This document shows, piece by piece, positions 50,814 through 59,491 of a DNA stretch of 64,000 nucleotides; positions within the stretch are counted from its first letter, which is position 1; the number at the start of each line of letters is the position of its first letter. A program made the position numbers and the translations under genes. The notes below the pieces were generated by a model, which was not told the DNA's origin, ran no database searches, and saw only the letters and a list, made by a program, of their open reading frames with translations. The DNA comes from Luteimicrobium sp049844995 (lineage in GTDB: Bacteria; Actinomycetota; Actinomycetes; Actinomycetales; Cellulomonadaceae): NCBI RefSeq assembly GCF_049844995.1, contig NZ_JBNCMC010000003.1:558001-622000 (forward strand), given 5' to 3'.

Positions 50814-52860
50814 ATCGACGGGCGGGTGTGAGGGGGTCGGGGGCGGCGAGGCCGCGGCCCGGCTTCCGTTCTGCCCGCCCGACGACGTCGCTCGCCCGGG
50901 TGCGGACCTGCGGGGTGGGTCCGGGGCGGGTGGGGCGTCGGTGGCCGGTGCAGCCGACGCCGCGGTCGATGCGGTGGTGGCCGATGCGGAGTCGGTGCTG
51001 GAGGGGGCGTTGCGTCGGGCGTTGGGGTCGCTCGTCGATACGGCCGTGGCGCCGATCGGCGGTGCCGAGCGCGGTGGCGCGACGCGGGGGCTGGACGCTT
51101 CGGCTGCGCTGGAGGTCGCGGATGGTGCCCCTGCCGCGGCGGCTGCGCCGTTGGAGCCGGTCGTGGCATGGGCTGCACTGGAGGGCTTCGAGGGCGCTGG
51201 CCTCGATGGTGCTGATCCCGATAGTGCTGGTCCCGTGGCTGTTTTCACGGATGCCGCGTTGGAGGGTCTGGAGGACGTGGTCCCTGGGCCGGTGCTGGCC
51301 CGGATCCTCGCCGGGTTGGAAGTGGCGGACGTGACCGACGACGCGCTGGTCGAGGTCGTCGCGGCGGCGGAACGTTTGAGGTCGTGGGCGCTGGCGGTGC
51401 AGGCGCGTGCGGCGGGTGAGCTCGCGGACCGTGCGGGTGGGTCCAGTGCCGCGGTCGACGGTGCCGCCGCCGCGGTGGGCGCACGGTTGTGCCTGACGCG
51501 GCGGGCGGCCGACGGTCTCCTCGGCCTCGCGACAGGCTTGGCGGAGCTGCCCGAGGTCGCCCACGCTCTCGCGGTGGGGCGGATCGATGATCGTCGGGCG
51601 CGGGTCCTGGTCGAGGGGTGCGTGGACCTGCCGCGTGAGCACCGCCGGGCCGTGGTCGCGGACCTCGTGACTGGGTGCACCGACCAGGACGGACAGGACT
51701 CGCAGGACGGGCGAAGGTTCGACGGGCCCGCGACCCGGCTGACCCCGACCCGGTTGCGGGAGCGGCTGCGCCGCGCGGTCGTGGCGTTCGACCCGGACGG
51801 TGGTGCGCGGCGCCGCGCGCGTGCCCGGGCGGACCGGAACGTGCGGTTCGAACCCGCCGGGGAGTGCATGGCGTATCTGACGGCGTTGCTGCCCGCCGAC
51901 GAAGCTGCCCGTGCCCGTGCGGGCCTGGACGTGCTCGCGGTCGCGGCGCACCGCACGCCCGGTGAGGCCCGGACCCTGGACCAGGTCCGCGCCGACACCC
52001 TCGTCGCGCTCCTGTCCGGGGCCCGCCCCGTCGTGACGGACGGGGCTCATACTGTCGCCGGCCCGCCCGCTTCCGGCGCGCCGCTCCCGAGCGCACAGCC
52101 CGAGACTGGCGGCGTGGCCCCGAGCGCGTCGGGTGTGGCGGGGTGGACGGCGCCGACGGTGCGGACGGTCGTGCACGTGACGGTGGCGGCGTCGACGCTG
52201 CTCGGACTGGACGACCTGCCCGGGGACCTGACCGGGTTCGGGCCCATCCCCGCGGACCTCGCCCGCCGGCTCGCGACCGGCCAGGACGCGACCTGGCAGC
52301 GGATCGTGACCGACCCGGTGACGGGGATCGCGTCCGACGTCTCACGCCGCACCTACCGGCCCGGGACGGTGCTGGGCGACCTGGTCCGGGTCCGGGACGC
52401 GACGTGCACGTTCCCCGGCTGCGGCATCCCCGCGTGGCGGGCCGACCTCGACCACGTCGAACCCTTCGACCACACCCGAGCAGGCGACAGGTCCTCCGGC
52501 GACGGCACTGTCAGCGACACCGGCCCATCGGGCGGCGGGCCGGCGAACCGTGCGGGCGCGTCCGGCGGGACCGGCCTATCGGGCGGGACCGGCCAGACAC
52601 GCGCAGACAACCTCCACCCCGTGTGCCGTCACCACCACAACCTCAAGACCCACGGCGGCTGGTCGACGACCCGCGACCCCGTGACCGGGGTCGTGACCTG
52701 GCGATCACCGACCGGTCACGAGCACCAGGTCGGCCCCCACATCACCGACCCGGACCACAAGGACGCGCCAGGCGCTGCGCGTCTCGAACCACACGGCGTC
52801 GAGATCAGCCGACCAGCGCGGACCACTCAGATGTCGGACGACGTCGACCCGCCTTTCTGA
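50806..52860 (+). CDS. DUF222 / HNH endonuclease domain protein (13E12 repeat family)
   Basis: A 684-residue protein. The central DUF222 domain covers about residues 170-400 (VVAAAERLRSWALAVQARAAGELADR, LTRRAADGLLGLATGLAELPEVAHAL). The C-terminal HNH nuclease is at about 525-625 (CTFPGCGIPAWRADLDHVEPFDH ... NLHPVCRHHHNLKTHGGW). An Ala/Gly-rich N-terminus and a Ser/Gly insert inside the HNH domain (residues 560-595) are atypical extras. GTG at 50806 gives VFESTGG and lies in the LexA box; the GTG at 50755 is an alternative. Some mycobacterial 13E12 members are SOS-induced. Substrate unknown. Confidence 0.9.
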   Translation: MFESTGGCEGVGGGEAAARLPFCPPDDVARPGADLRGGSGAGGASVAGAADAAVDAVVADAESVLEGALRRALGSLVDTAVAPIGGAERGGATRGLDASAALEVADGAPAAAAAPLEPVVAWAALEGFEGAGLDGADPDSAGPVAVFTDAALEGLEDVVPGPVLARILAGLEVADVTDDALVEVVAAAERLRSWALAVQARAAGELADRAGGSSAAVDGAAAAVGARLCLTRRAADGLLGLATGLAELPEVAHALAVGRIDDRRARVLVEGCVDLPREHRRAVVADLVTGCTDQDGQDSQDGRRFDGPATRLTPTRLRERLRRAVVAFDPDGGARRRARARADRNVRFEPAGECMAYLTALLPADEAARARAGLDVLAVAAHRTPGEARTLDQVRADTLVALLSGARPVVTDGAHTVAGPPASGAPLPSAQPETGGVAPSASGVAGWTAPTVRTVVHVTVAASTLLGLDDLPGDLTGFGPIPADLARRLATGQDATWQRIVTDPVTGIASDVSRRTYRPGTVLGDLVRVRDATCTFPGCGIPAWRADLDHVEPFDHTRAGDRSSGDGTVSDTGPSGGGPANRAGASGGTGLSGGTGQTRADNLHPVCRHHHNLKTHGGWSTTRDPVTGVVTWRSPTGHEHQVGPHITDPDHKDAPGAARLEPHGVEISRPARTTQMSDDVDPPF

Positions 52861-53118
52861 CCGCGTCACACGTCGGGCGGCGTCGGAGTGCGCATCCGCA
52901 TGCACGGCACACGTGCCCTTCGCCACGCGCTTCCGACCGTCCAGATGCAAACGCGCTCGACCTGTCGGAATCAGCGACCGGTCGACGGACCCCAAGTGCG
53001 ACGAACGATGCCTGACTCAGGCGTGCAGCCCAAGCATCGGCTGTCGCGTTGCCAATGGTCAGACGGAGACGATGGCGCCGCGGCTCGCCGCGTGAGGGCT
53101 CGTCGCCCCGCCCTGTTG

Positions 53119-53158
53119 CTTTCCGATGGGGAAAGTTTGGCTTTCCTTCATGGAAAGC
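53119..53158. promoter_or_regulatory. Tandem operator pair before the membrane protein-regulator genes
   Basis: Two copies of CTTTCC-N5-GGAAAG lie at 53119-53135 and 53141-53157; the second extends to GCTTTCC/GGAAAGC (53140-53158). Their centres are 22 bp apart, two helical turns. The second contains the ATG of the next gene, which suggests autoregulation of a leaderless transcript. The rest of 52861-53118 shows no gene. Confidence 0.75.
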
Positions 53159-53608
53159 AACGTCGACGGCCCGGACGACGCCGAGCGGTCCCTGCGGCAG
53201 ATCGCGGACGACCAGGCCCGGCTCGCCGGACGCATGGCAGCGCCGTGGTGGTACGGGTCCGTCGTCGGCCCGCTCCTCGCCGTCCTTCTCGCGTCGACGC
53301 TCGTCGGCGACGGCTGGTGGAGGTACCTGCCCGCGCTGCTCGGTCTCGGCGTCGCGTTCGGGATCGACACCGGTCACCGGCGAGCGACCGGCGTGGTGCG
53401 GCGCGCACCGCGAGGCGGGCAGGCCCTGCGCGTGGGGGTCCTGCAGGTGGCCGCGGTCGTCGTCCTCTACTGCGTGGCCGCGCTGTTCGCCGGCATGCAG
53501 GAGCCGTTGCTCGTCGTGGCCGTCGCCCTGGTCGGCTTCGCGGCCGGCGGGGCGTTCGTGCGGCTCTCCGACCGCGCCCTCGAGGGCGACCTGCGCCGTG
53601 CCGTCTGA
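53150..53608 (+). CDS. Small integral membrane protein paired with a winged-helix regulator
   Basis: A 152-residue protein with a polar N-terminus (MESNVDGPDDAERSLRQIADDQARLAGRM) and four helices: WYGSVVGPLLAVLLASTLVG, YLPALLGLGVAFGIDTG, VGVLQVAAVVVLYCVAALFAG and LLVVAVALVGFAAGGAFVRL. I do not recognise a functional family. ATG at 53150 sits inside the operator; an in-frame ATG at 53126 would add eight residues. Its end overlaps the start of the regulator by 11 bp, so they form one transcription unit. Confidence 0.8.
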   Translation: MESNVDGPDDAERSLRQIADDQARLAGRMAAPWWYGSVVGPLLAVLLASTLVGDGWWRYLPALLGLGVAFGIDTGHRRATGVVRRAPRGGQALRVGVLQVAAVVVLYCVAALFAGMQEPLLVVAVALVGFAAGGAFVRLSDRALEGDLRRAV

Positions 53609-53932
53609 CCCCCGGTTCTACGCCGCGGTGCACCCACCGAACAGGCTGCGGCTCTGCGCCGCGCTGCGGGTCGTGGACCGGATGGAGTTCCGCGCCCTGC
53701 GTGACGTGCTCGAGCTCAGCGACGCGACCCTGTCGAAGACGATCGGCGCGCTGGTCGACGCGGGCTACGTCCGGACGACCAAGGCGTCGTCGCGGCGCGC
53801 GACGACGCCCACCGCATCACCTCCGCCGCGCTCACCGCCGCCGGCCACCGCGGGTTCGACGGGCACATGGCGGCCCTTCGCGAGCTGGCGGCGGGCAGCG
53901 GGGAGGGCGCTACGCGCGGTAGCCCTGCGTGA
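53598..53932 (+). pseudogene. Winged-helix transcriptional regulator, frameshifted
   Basis: From GTG 53598 the product VPSDPRFYAAVHPPNRLRLCAAL...LSDATLSKTIGALVDAGYVRTTKASSRR is a winged-helix domain of the HTH_34/MarR-like type (residues 1-66). After about 53798 the family continuation is in another frame: DDAHRITSAALTAAGHRGFDGHMAALRELAAG, ending at TGA 53930-53932. One missing base near 53790-53800 would restore a 112-residue regulator. Without repair the first frame runs on as a Pro/Arg-rich shadow. A sequencing error is possible. It is the expected binder of the 53119-53158 operators. Confidence 0.65.
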
Positions 53933-56279
53933 ACCGTGACGCGCCGAGCCGCAGCAGGTCCTCGTCGGGGACGAGCGCGGGGAGCGCGGGGTCGTCGGGG
54001 AGCTGGAGGGTCCTGGCGAGCCGGACGTCGCGCGACGACGAACCGACCTCGACGACGAACTCCCCGCCCTCGCGCCGCCACGTCCCGAAGCGGCCGTCGC
54101 CGCGGTCCGTCGCGATGTCCCAGTAGGCGAAGTCGCGGCTGACCAGGTCGAACGTGACGGTCGCGCTCTCGCCCGGCTCGAGCGCGATCTTCTCGAAGCC
54201 GCGGAGCTCGCGGACGGGCCGGCGCACGGCGGCATCGGGGTCGCCGACGTAGAGCTGGACGACCTCGCGGCCTGCGACGGGCCCGGTGTTGGTCACGGTG
54301 CAGCGCACGCGCACGTCGCCGGCGGCCGCGTCGACCAGGTCGACCTCGAGGTCGGCGTACGCGAACGTCGTGTACGACAGCCCGTGCCCGAACGGGTAGC
54401 GGACCTGCCGCCGGAGCGCGTCGTACCAGCGGTAGCCGATGAAGACGCCCTCGCCGTAGAGCACGGTGCCGCGCTCACCGGTCCACGTGACGTAGCCGGG
54501 CGTGTCCTCGACCGCGAGGGGGAAGGTCTCGGCGATCTTGCCGGACGGGTTGACCCGCCCGAGCAGGACGTCGACGACGGCGCCCGCCCCGGCCTGGCCC
54601 GGAAGCCACGCCTCGACGATCGCGTCCACGCGGTCGTGCCAGGGGTCCAGGGTCACGGCCGCGCCGTTGGACAGCACGACGACGAGCGCCGCCCCCGTCC
54701 GCTCCCGCAGGTCCGCGAGCCTGCCCAGCAGGGTGACCTGGTCCGCGGGCAGGGCGAGCGTCGTCCGGTCGTCGGCCTCCTGCTCGAACGCGAGCGGGAG
54801 GCCGACGAACGCCACGACGACGTCCGCGCCCTCCGCCACGGCCACCGCCTCGTCGGCGAGGCGGACCGCGGCGGGGGAGAGCGGCCCGGCCGCGACGCGC
54901 TCCGCCGCGGCCGCGAGCCGGAGCGCCTCCGCGAGCGCGGCCGACCGCCGCGCCGGCCCGCTGCCGTCGTCGACGAACGTCGCGCCGTGCGCGTCCAGGT
55001 AGGCGCGGAGGTCGTCCTGGTAGGCGTCCTTCGGGATGTGCACGTAGCCGGGCGCGTAGTCGACCCGGTCGCCGAGGGCGGCCCGGAGCTCGACGAGCGC
55101 CGTGTCGACGCGGGTCGGGTCGACGCCCGACGATCCGCCGCCCTGGATGCGGGCGTGCTCGGCGAACGCGCCGACGACCGCGACGCGGCCGACGGTGGCG
55201 GCGTCGAGCGGCAGCACCGGCGGGGCGCCGGCGCCCGCGAGGGCGGGGGGCTCGTTGCGCAGGAGCGTGACGGCGCCTGCCGCCGCCTCCCGGGCGAGGG
55301 CGTGGTGCTCGTCGGCGCGGAGGAGCGCGAGCTGCTCGGCGGTGAGACGGTCCCCGGGCGCGACGCCGAGGTCCAGGACCGGCCCGTTCACGAGGTCGGC
55401 GCCGGGGTAGGCGCGCGCGACGAGCCCGAGGACCCGACGGGCGGCGGCGTCGACGACGGACTCGTCGAGCTCGCCGGCACGGACGGCGGCGACGATCTCG
55501 GCGTCGGTGACCCCGCCCGTCCCGGGCATCTCCAGGTCGAGGCCCGCCAGCAGCGACGGCACGCGGTGGTGGACGGCGTTCCAGTCGGAGACGACGACGC
55601 CGTCGTACCCCCACTCGTCGCGCAGCACGTCGGTGAGGAGCCAGCGGTTCTCGGACGCGTGGACGCCGTGCAGCCGGTTGTAGGAGCACATGACGGTCCA
55701 GGGGTCGGCCTGCTTCACGGCGCGCTCGAACGCCGCGAGGTACGTCTCGCGCAGGGTCCGCTCGTCGGCCTCCACGGAGATCCGGGTCCGCTCGATCTCC
55801 TGGTTGTTGGCGGCGAAGTGCTTGAGCGACGCCCCGACGCCGGTCGACTGCAGCCCGTCGACGTAGGCGGCGCCGAGCTCTCCGGACAGCAGCGGGTCCT
55901 CCGAGAAGTACTCGAAGTTCCGGCCGCACAGCGGGGAGCGCTTCATGTTGACGCCCGGTCCGAGGACGACCTGCACGCCCTCGGCGCGCGCCTCCTCCCC
56001 GATCGCCGCGGCGACCCGCCGGACGAGGTCGCGGTCCCACGACGCCCCCATCGCGGACGCCGTCGGGAAGCCGGTCGCGGGGACCCACACCATGTCGACG
56101 CCGGTCTCCTTGCGGAGCCCGTGGGGCCCGTCGCCGACCTCGATCGCCGGGACGCGGACGCCGTCGGCCGGGCGGTCGATGGTCTCGGTGTACCAGTCGT
56201 CCCGCCCGGACAGGAGGGAGGCCTTCTCCTCGAGGGTGAGGGCGGCGAGCGTCGCGTCGACGTCGAACGGGGAGGTCAT
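53910..56279 (-). CDS. Glycoside hydrolase family 3, probable beta-glucosidase
   Basis: A 789-residue GH3 enzyme without signal peptide. LTLEEKASLLSGRDDWYTE opens the barrel, and EVGDGPHGLRKE, GRNFEYFSEDPLLSG, KHFAANNQE and the nucleophile Asp232 in VVVSDWNAVHHR follow. The second domain has WLPGQAGAGAVVDVLLGRVNPSGKIAETFP, and the Fn3-like domain covers residues 670-745. It resembles cytoplasmic beta-glucosidases more than the GH3 at 23.6 kb does. Last gene of the GntR-associated locus, 27 bp after the kinase gene. Beta-N-acetylglucosaminidase activity is less likely, since the KH-x5-GD-x2-D/H motif of that group is absent. Confidence 0.88.
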   Translation of the reverse strand: MTSPFDVDATLAALTLEEKASLLSGRDDWYTETIDRPADGVRVPAIEVGDGPHGLRKETGVDMVWVPATGFPTASAMGASWDRDLVRRVAAAIGEEARAEGVQVVLGPGVNMKRSPLCGRNFEYFSEDPLLSGELGAAYVDGLQSTGVGASLKHFAANNQEIERTRISVEADERTLRETYLAAFERAVKQADPWTVMCSYNRLHGVHASENRWLLTDVLRDEWGYDGVVVSDWNAVHHRVPSLLAGLDLEMPGTGGVTDAEIVAAVRAGELDESVVDAAARRVLGLVARAYPGADLVNGPVLDLGVAPGDRLTAEQLALLRADEHHALAREAAAGAVTLLRNEPPALAGAGAPPVLPLDAATVGRVAVVGAFAEHARIQGGGSSGVDPTRVDTALVELRAALGDRVDYAPGYVHIPKDAYQDDLRAYLDAHGATFVDDGSGPARRSAALAEALRLAAAAERVAAGPLSPAAVRLADEAVAVAEGADVVVAFVGLPLAFEQEADDRTTLALPADQVTLLGRLADLRERTGAALVVVLSNGAAVTLDPWHDRVDAIVEAWLPGQAGAGAVVDVLLGRVNPSGKIAETFPLAVEDTPGYVTWTGERGTVLYGEGVFIGYRWYDALRRQVRYPFGHGLSYTTFAYADLEVDLVDAAAGDVRVRCTVTNTGPVAGREVVQLYVGDPDAAVRRPVRELRGFEKIALEPGESATVTFDLVSRDFAYWDIATDRGDGRFGTWRREGGEFVVEVGSSSRDVRLARTLQLPDDPALPALVPDEDLLRLGASRFTQGYRA

Positions 56280-56306
56280 CGGTGTCCTTGCTTCGGTGGG
56301 GGTGGA

Positions 56307-57308
56307 TCAGGTGAGGAGGAAGTCGCCGGGGTGGTCGTCGCGGACCCGGGCCAGCAGGCGCGGGCCGACCTCGACGCCGCCCTCGGCGAGGGCGTCGAGC
56401 ACGACGCCGGACAGCGGCGAGGCGGTGGCGACGGTCACGCCGGCCGCCGGCGCGACGCGCGCGAGCTCGGCGACCAGGGCGTCTCGCATGGCCGGGTGCT
56501 CGGAGGTCGCGACCGAGCCGTTGAGGAGCACGGGCAGCTCGCCGGACGCCAGGTCGACGCCGACGCGCCGGGCGCACCACTGCGCGTACCCGACGAACGC
56601 CGCGGCCTGGCGGGCGACGATCTGCGTGGCGACGTCGTCGCCGGCCCCCGCGGCCGCGAGCACGACGCGCGACGCGCGCCACAGGTCGGAGCGGGGCCGG
56701 GCGCCGAACCGCCGCGTGAAGGCGTGGCGCAGCTCCCAGGCGTCCGCGACGTCGAAGAGCTCGCAGAGCTCGCCGGTCAGGGCGGTGGCGGGCCCGAGCC
56801 CCATCCACGCGCGGCAGACCGCCGCGAGCGCGGCGTTGCCGAGCCCGCCGCCGCCGAGGTCGTCGAACACGAACATGCCCGAGCACTCCTCGCGGCCGTC
56901 CCGCGAGCGCGCGGCGACCGCCGGGCCGGTGCCCACCGTGATCGACACGGCGACCCCCGAGCCGTCGAGCAGGCGCAGCGAGGCGAAGCCGTCGTTCTTG
57001 ATGCTGCGCGGGCCGAGCTCCGGTAGCCGCTGCGAGAGCTGCTCGTCCCAGAACGCGGCGTCCTCGGGGTAGTCCACGCCCGCGAGGCGGAACGCGGCGG
57101 ACGCCAGGTCCGGCGTCGAGACGCCGGCCTCCCGGCGCGCCGTCCCGACGGCCCCGAGGACGGCCTCGAGCGCGTCGGGGACGCTGGCCGCGCCGTAGAT
57201 GTCCCCGCACCCGCCGCGTCCGCGCCCCAGGACGGTGCCCTCGTCGTCGACGACGAGGGCGACCGTCTTGGAGTTCCCGGCGTCGACCGCCAGATGGAAG
57301 GTGCTCAC
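56307..57308 (-). CDS. BadF/BadG-type sugar kinase (N-acetylglucosamine kinase-like)
   Basis: A 333-residue ASKHA-fold kinase. The phosphate-1 loop is LAVDAGNSKTVALVVDDEG, FDDLGGGGLGN is the phosphate-2/hinge area, and VLLNGSVATSEHPAMRDAL is the adenosine region. Proteins with this layout are annotated N-acetylglucosamine kinase. GTG at 57308 overlaps the GH4 stop (GTGA). With the GH4 phospho-glycosidase beside it, it may phosphorylate an imported disaccharide or the released sugar. Confidence 0.82.
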   Translation of the reverse strand: MSTFHLAVDAGNSKTVALVVDDEGTVLGRGRGGCGDIYGAASVPDALEAVLGAVGTARREAGVSTPDLASAAFRLAGVDYPEDAAFWDEQLSQRLPELGPRSIKNDGFASLRLLDGSGVAVSITVGTGPAVAARSRDGREECSGMFVFDDLGGGGLGNAALAAVCRAWMGLGPATALTGELCELFDVADAWELRHAFTRRFGARPRSDLWRASRVVLAAAGAGDDVATQIVARQAAAFVGYAQWCARRVGVDLASGELPVLLNGSVATSEHPAMRDALVAELARVAPAAGVTVATASPLSGVVLDALAEGGVEVGPRLLARVRDDHPGDFLLT

Positions 57309-58606
57309 TTCAGGAGACGCTCCGGCAGGTACGCGCGGTGCGCGTAGGCCATCTCGTCGTAGAGCTCCTCCGCGACGCGGAGCGTCGGCACCATCGGGTT
57401 GGCGGCGAGGGCACGGATGCCGTCGGCGCGCGTCCCGCGCCACGCCGCCTCCGCGGCGAGGTACTGGTACTCGGCGAGCTCCTGGACGAGGCCGCGGACG
57501 GCGTGCGGGAGCGGCTTCTGGGGCAGCGGGTGCACGCCCTGCGCGTCCACGGTCGACCACATCTCGACGACGACGTCCTCGTCGAAGCCCGGCAGCGCGC
57601 CACCGGTGTTCGGGAGGTTGACCGGCAGGCGGGCGCCCGTGTCGTTGTAGTACGCGCTCATGACGTCGATCGCGAGCTCGAGCTCGTGGATCCCGCCGCG
57701 CGACCGCTTCGGGTCGAGGTCCGGGACCTCTGCCTCCGCCTGCTCCGCGTAGTGCTCCCAGTAGCCGGGGAGCGCCGCGAGCAGGTCCTCGGCGCGCGTC
57801 GTCCGGGCGCCCTGGAGCTCCCGCAGCACCTCCTCGCGGAAGTAGTAGTACTGGAAGTAGTCGCTCGGCACCGAGCGCATCGTCGTCGCGAGCTGCAGCA
57901 TGCGCTTCGAGTGGACGTCGAGGGTCGGGTCGTCCTTGCGCTCCGCCCACGCGGCGTCGAGCAGGGGCATGAGGTCCTGGCCGTCGTACGTGTGCTCGAA
58001 CGACCAGCAGTTGTGGTTGACGCCCGCCATGACGACGTTCGCTCGCGCCGGGTCGAGCCCGGCGGCGCGCAGCACCGTCTTGGGGAACACGATCGGGCCC
58101 TCGCACATCGACCACATCGTCCGGTCCGTGAACCGGGTGACCGCCTGCGACACGATGTTCACGGGGTTCGTGTAGTTGAAGATCACGGCGTTCGGCGCGA
58201 CGGCGTCGAGGTCCGCGATGATGTCCTCGTAGATGTGCACCGAGCGCAGGGACATGAAGAACCCGCCGGGGCCCTGCGTCTCCTGGCCGATGACGCCGTG
58301 CTTGAGCGGGATCCGCTCGTCGAGGGCGCGGGCGTCGAAGTTGCCGGGGCGGAAGCTCGAGAGCACGGCATCTGCGTCGGTGAGCGCGGCTCTCCGGTCG
58401 GTCGTCGACGTGATCGTGATGTCGAGGCCCTGGGCCTTCGCGATCTTCGTCGCGATCGTCTCGACGGCGCGGAGGCGCTCGGGGTTCACGTCCTGGATGA
58501 CGACCTCGGAGCCGTCGAACTCCTTGCCGTGGGACAGGAAGGACGCCATGGTCCCGGCGCCGCGGGAGGACCCGCCGCCGATGTACACGAGCTTGATGGC
58601 AGCCAT
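57305..58606 (-). CDS. Glycoside hydrolase family 4 (6-phospho-beta-glucosidase type)
   Basis: A 433-residue NAD- and metal-dependent GH4 enzyme. The NAD loop is LVYIGGGSSRGAGTMASFL, FNYTNPVNIVSQAVTRFT is the substrate Asn region, MCEGPIVFPK carries the metal-ligand Cys, and MAGVNHNCWSFEH the metal His. Family members hydrolyse by an oxidation-elimination route and many need a 6-phosphate on the substrate. There is no PTS gene here; import is by ABC transporter, so the adjacent kinase may supply the phosphate. ATG at 58606 with AGGAAA upstream. Confidence 0.9.
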   Translation of the reverse strand: MAAIKLVYIGGGSSRGAGTMASFLSHGKEFDGSEVVIQDVNPERLRAVETIATKIAKAQGLDITITSTTDRRAALTDADAVLSSFRPGNFDARALDERIPLKHGVIGQETQGPGGFFMSLRSVHIYEDIIADLDAVAPNAVIFNYTNPVNIVSQAVTRFTDRTMWSMCEGPIVFPKTVLRAAGLDPARANVVMAGVNHNCWSFEHTYDGQDLMPLLDAAWAERKDDPTLDVHSKRMLQLATTMRSVPSDYFQYYYFREEVLRELQGARTTRAEDLLAALPGYWEHYAEQAEAEVPDLDPKRSRGGIHELELAIDVMSAYYNDTGARLPVNLPNTGGALPGFDEDVVVEMWSTVDAQGVHPLPQKPLPHAVRGLVQELAEYQYLAAEAAWRGTRADGIRALAANPMVPTLRVAEELYDEMAYAHRAYLPERLLK

Positions 58607-58653
58607 GAGTTGAGTTTCCTTAGGTCGTGAGGGTGGGGAGAAGAGGGGGGCGC

Positions 58654-59436
58654 TTAGTGACCCGCGGCGGCGCGGTCGGCGACGAGCGTCGGGTTCTTGC
58701 ACTCGACGGCGATGGTTGCCGGCCAGTCGGGCTCGTAGGCGCTCGCGGCGGCGATCCGCGCGTAGGCGTCGCGCTTGTGCGCGCCGCACACGATCATGAT
58801 CACCTCGCGGGAGCCCGCCGCGATGGTGTCCACGCCGACCGTCACGCCGTGGGTGGGGACCATGTCCAGCCGCGTGAACTCCGGGAAGGTGCCCATGTTG
58901 TCGCGGCGTGTCGCCTCGCCCAGCTCGGTGACGTGCGCCCGGGAGTCGCGCGGCGTGCCGGGCTGGTTGAACGCGATGTGCCCGTCGGACGCGCCCGTGG
59001 CCAGGAGGAACAGGTCGATCCCGCCCGCCGCCGCGATCCGGTCGTCGTAGCCGCCCGGATCGGCGGGGTCCGGAAGCCAGATCTCGCTCGGCGGCTCCGT
59101 GCCCGCGGCGAGGCAGCCCCGGTCGATCGGGCCGAGGATCTCCCGGCGCGCGAAGCCCAGGCACGAGTACGACAGGTCGGGGTCGACGCAGCGCAGGACG
59201 CCGTCCGCGTCGGGGACCACGTACTCGTCCATCATGACGATGACGAGCCGCGAGAGGTCCGCGCCGCCGGCGGCGAGCCGGCCGAGTGCCTCGTAGGTGG
59301 TCTGTCCGGTCCGGCCACCGGGGCAGCCGAGCAGGAACGAGGGGCCGTCGGCCGCCGTGAGGCGGTCGAGGATCATGGCCGCGACCGCGTCGCCGACCGC
59401 GTCGGCGTCGGGCAGGACCGTGGGCTGAAGAGTCAC
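58654..59436 (-). CDS. NagB-like glucosamine-6-phosphate deaminase/isomerase family
   Basis: A 260-residue protein of the NagB/6-phosphogluconolactonase fold. FLLGCPGGRTGQTTYEAL binds the sugar phosphate, VIVMMDEYV holds the catalytic Asp, and GASDGHIAFNQPGTPRDSRAH is the NagB active-site loop. GTG at 59436 follows AGGGGGAG. It may convert an amino-sugar phosphate to fructose 6-phosphate. No NagA deacetylase is nearby, so the locus might serve non-acetylated sugars or rely on NagA encoded elsewhere. Confidence 0.83.
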   Translation of the reverse strand: MTLQPTVLPDADAVGDAVAAMILDRLTAADGPSFLLGCPGGRTGQTTYEALGRLAAGGADLSRLVIVMMDEYVVPDADGVLRCVDPDLSYSCLGFARREILGPIDRGCLAAGTEPPSEIWLPDPADPGGYDDRIAAAGGIDLFLLATGASDGHIAFNQPGTPRDSRAHVTELGEATRRDNMGTFPEFTRLDMVPTHGVTVGVDTIAAGSREVIMIVCGAHKRDAYARIAAASAYEPDWPATIAVECKNPTLVADRAAAGH

Positions 59437-59491
59437 GTCTCCCCCTGGGAGGTGGTTCGGAAAGGTGGGACGGCGGGTCACGGGCGGGCGG

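Noticed and set aside
50755..52860. HNH domain protein as an intein or group I/II intron nuclease
   Set aside because: It is a stand-alone DUF222-HNH protein with its own SOS box; no splicing blocks or intron structure are seen.
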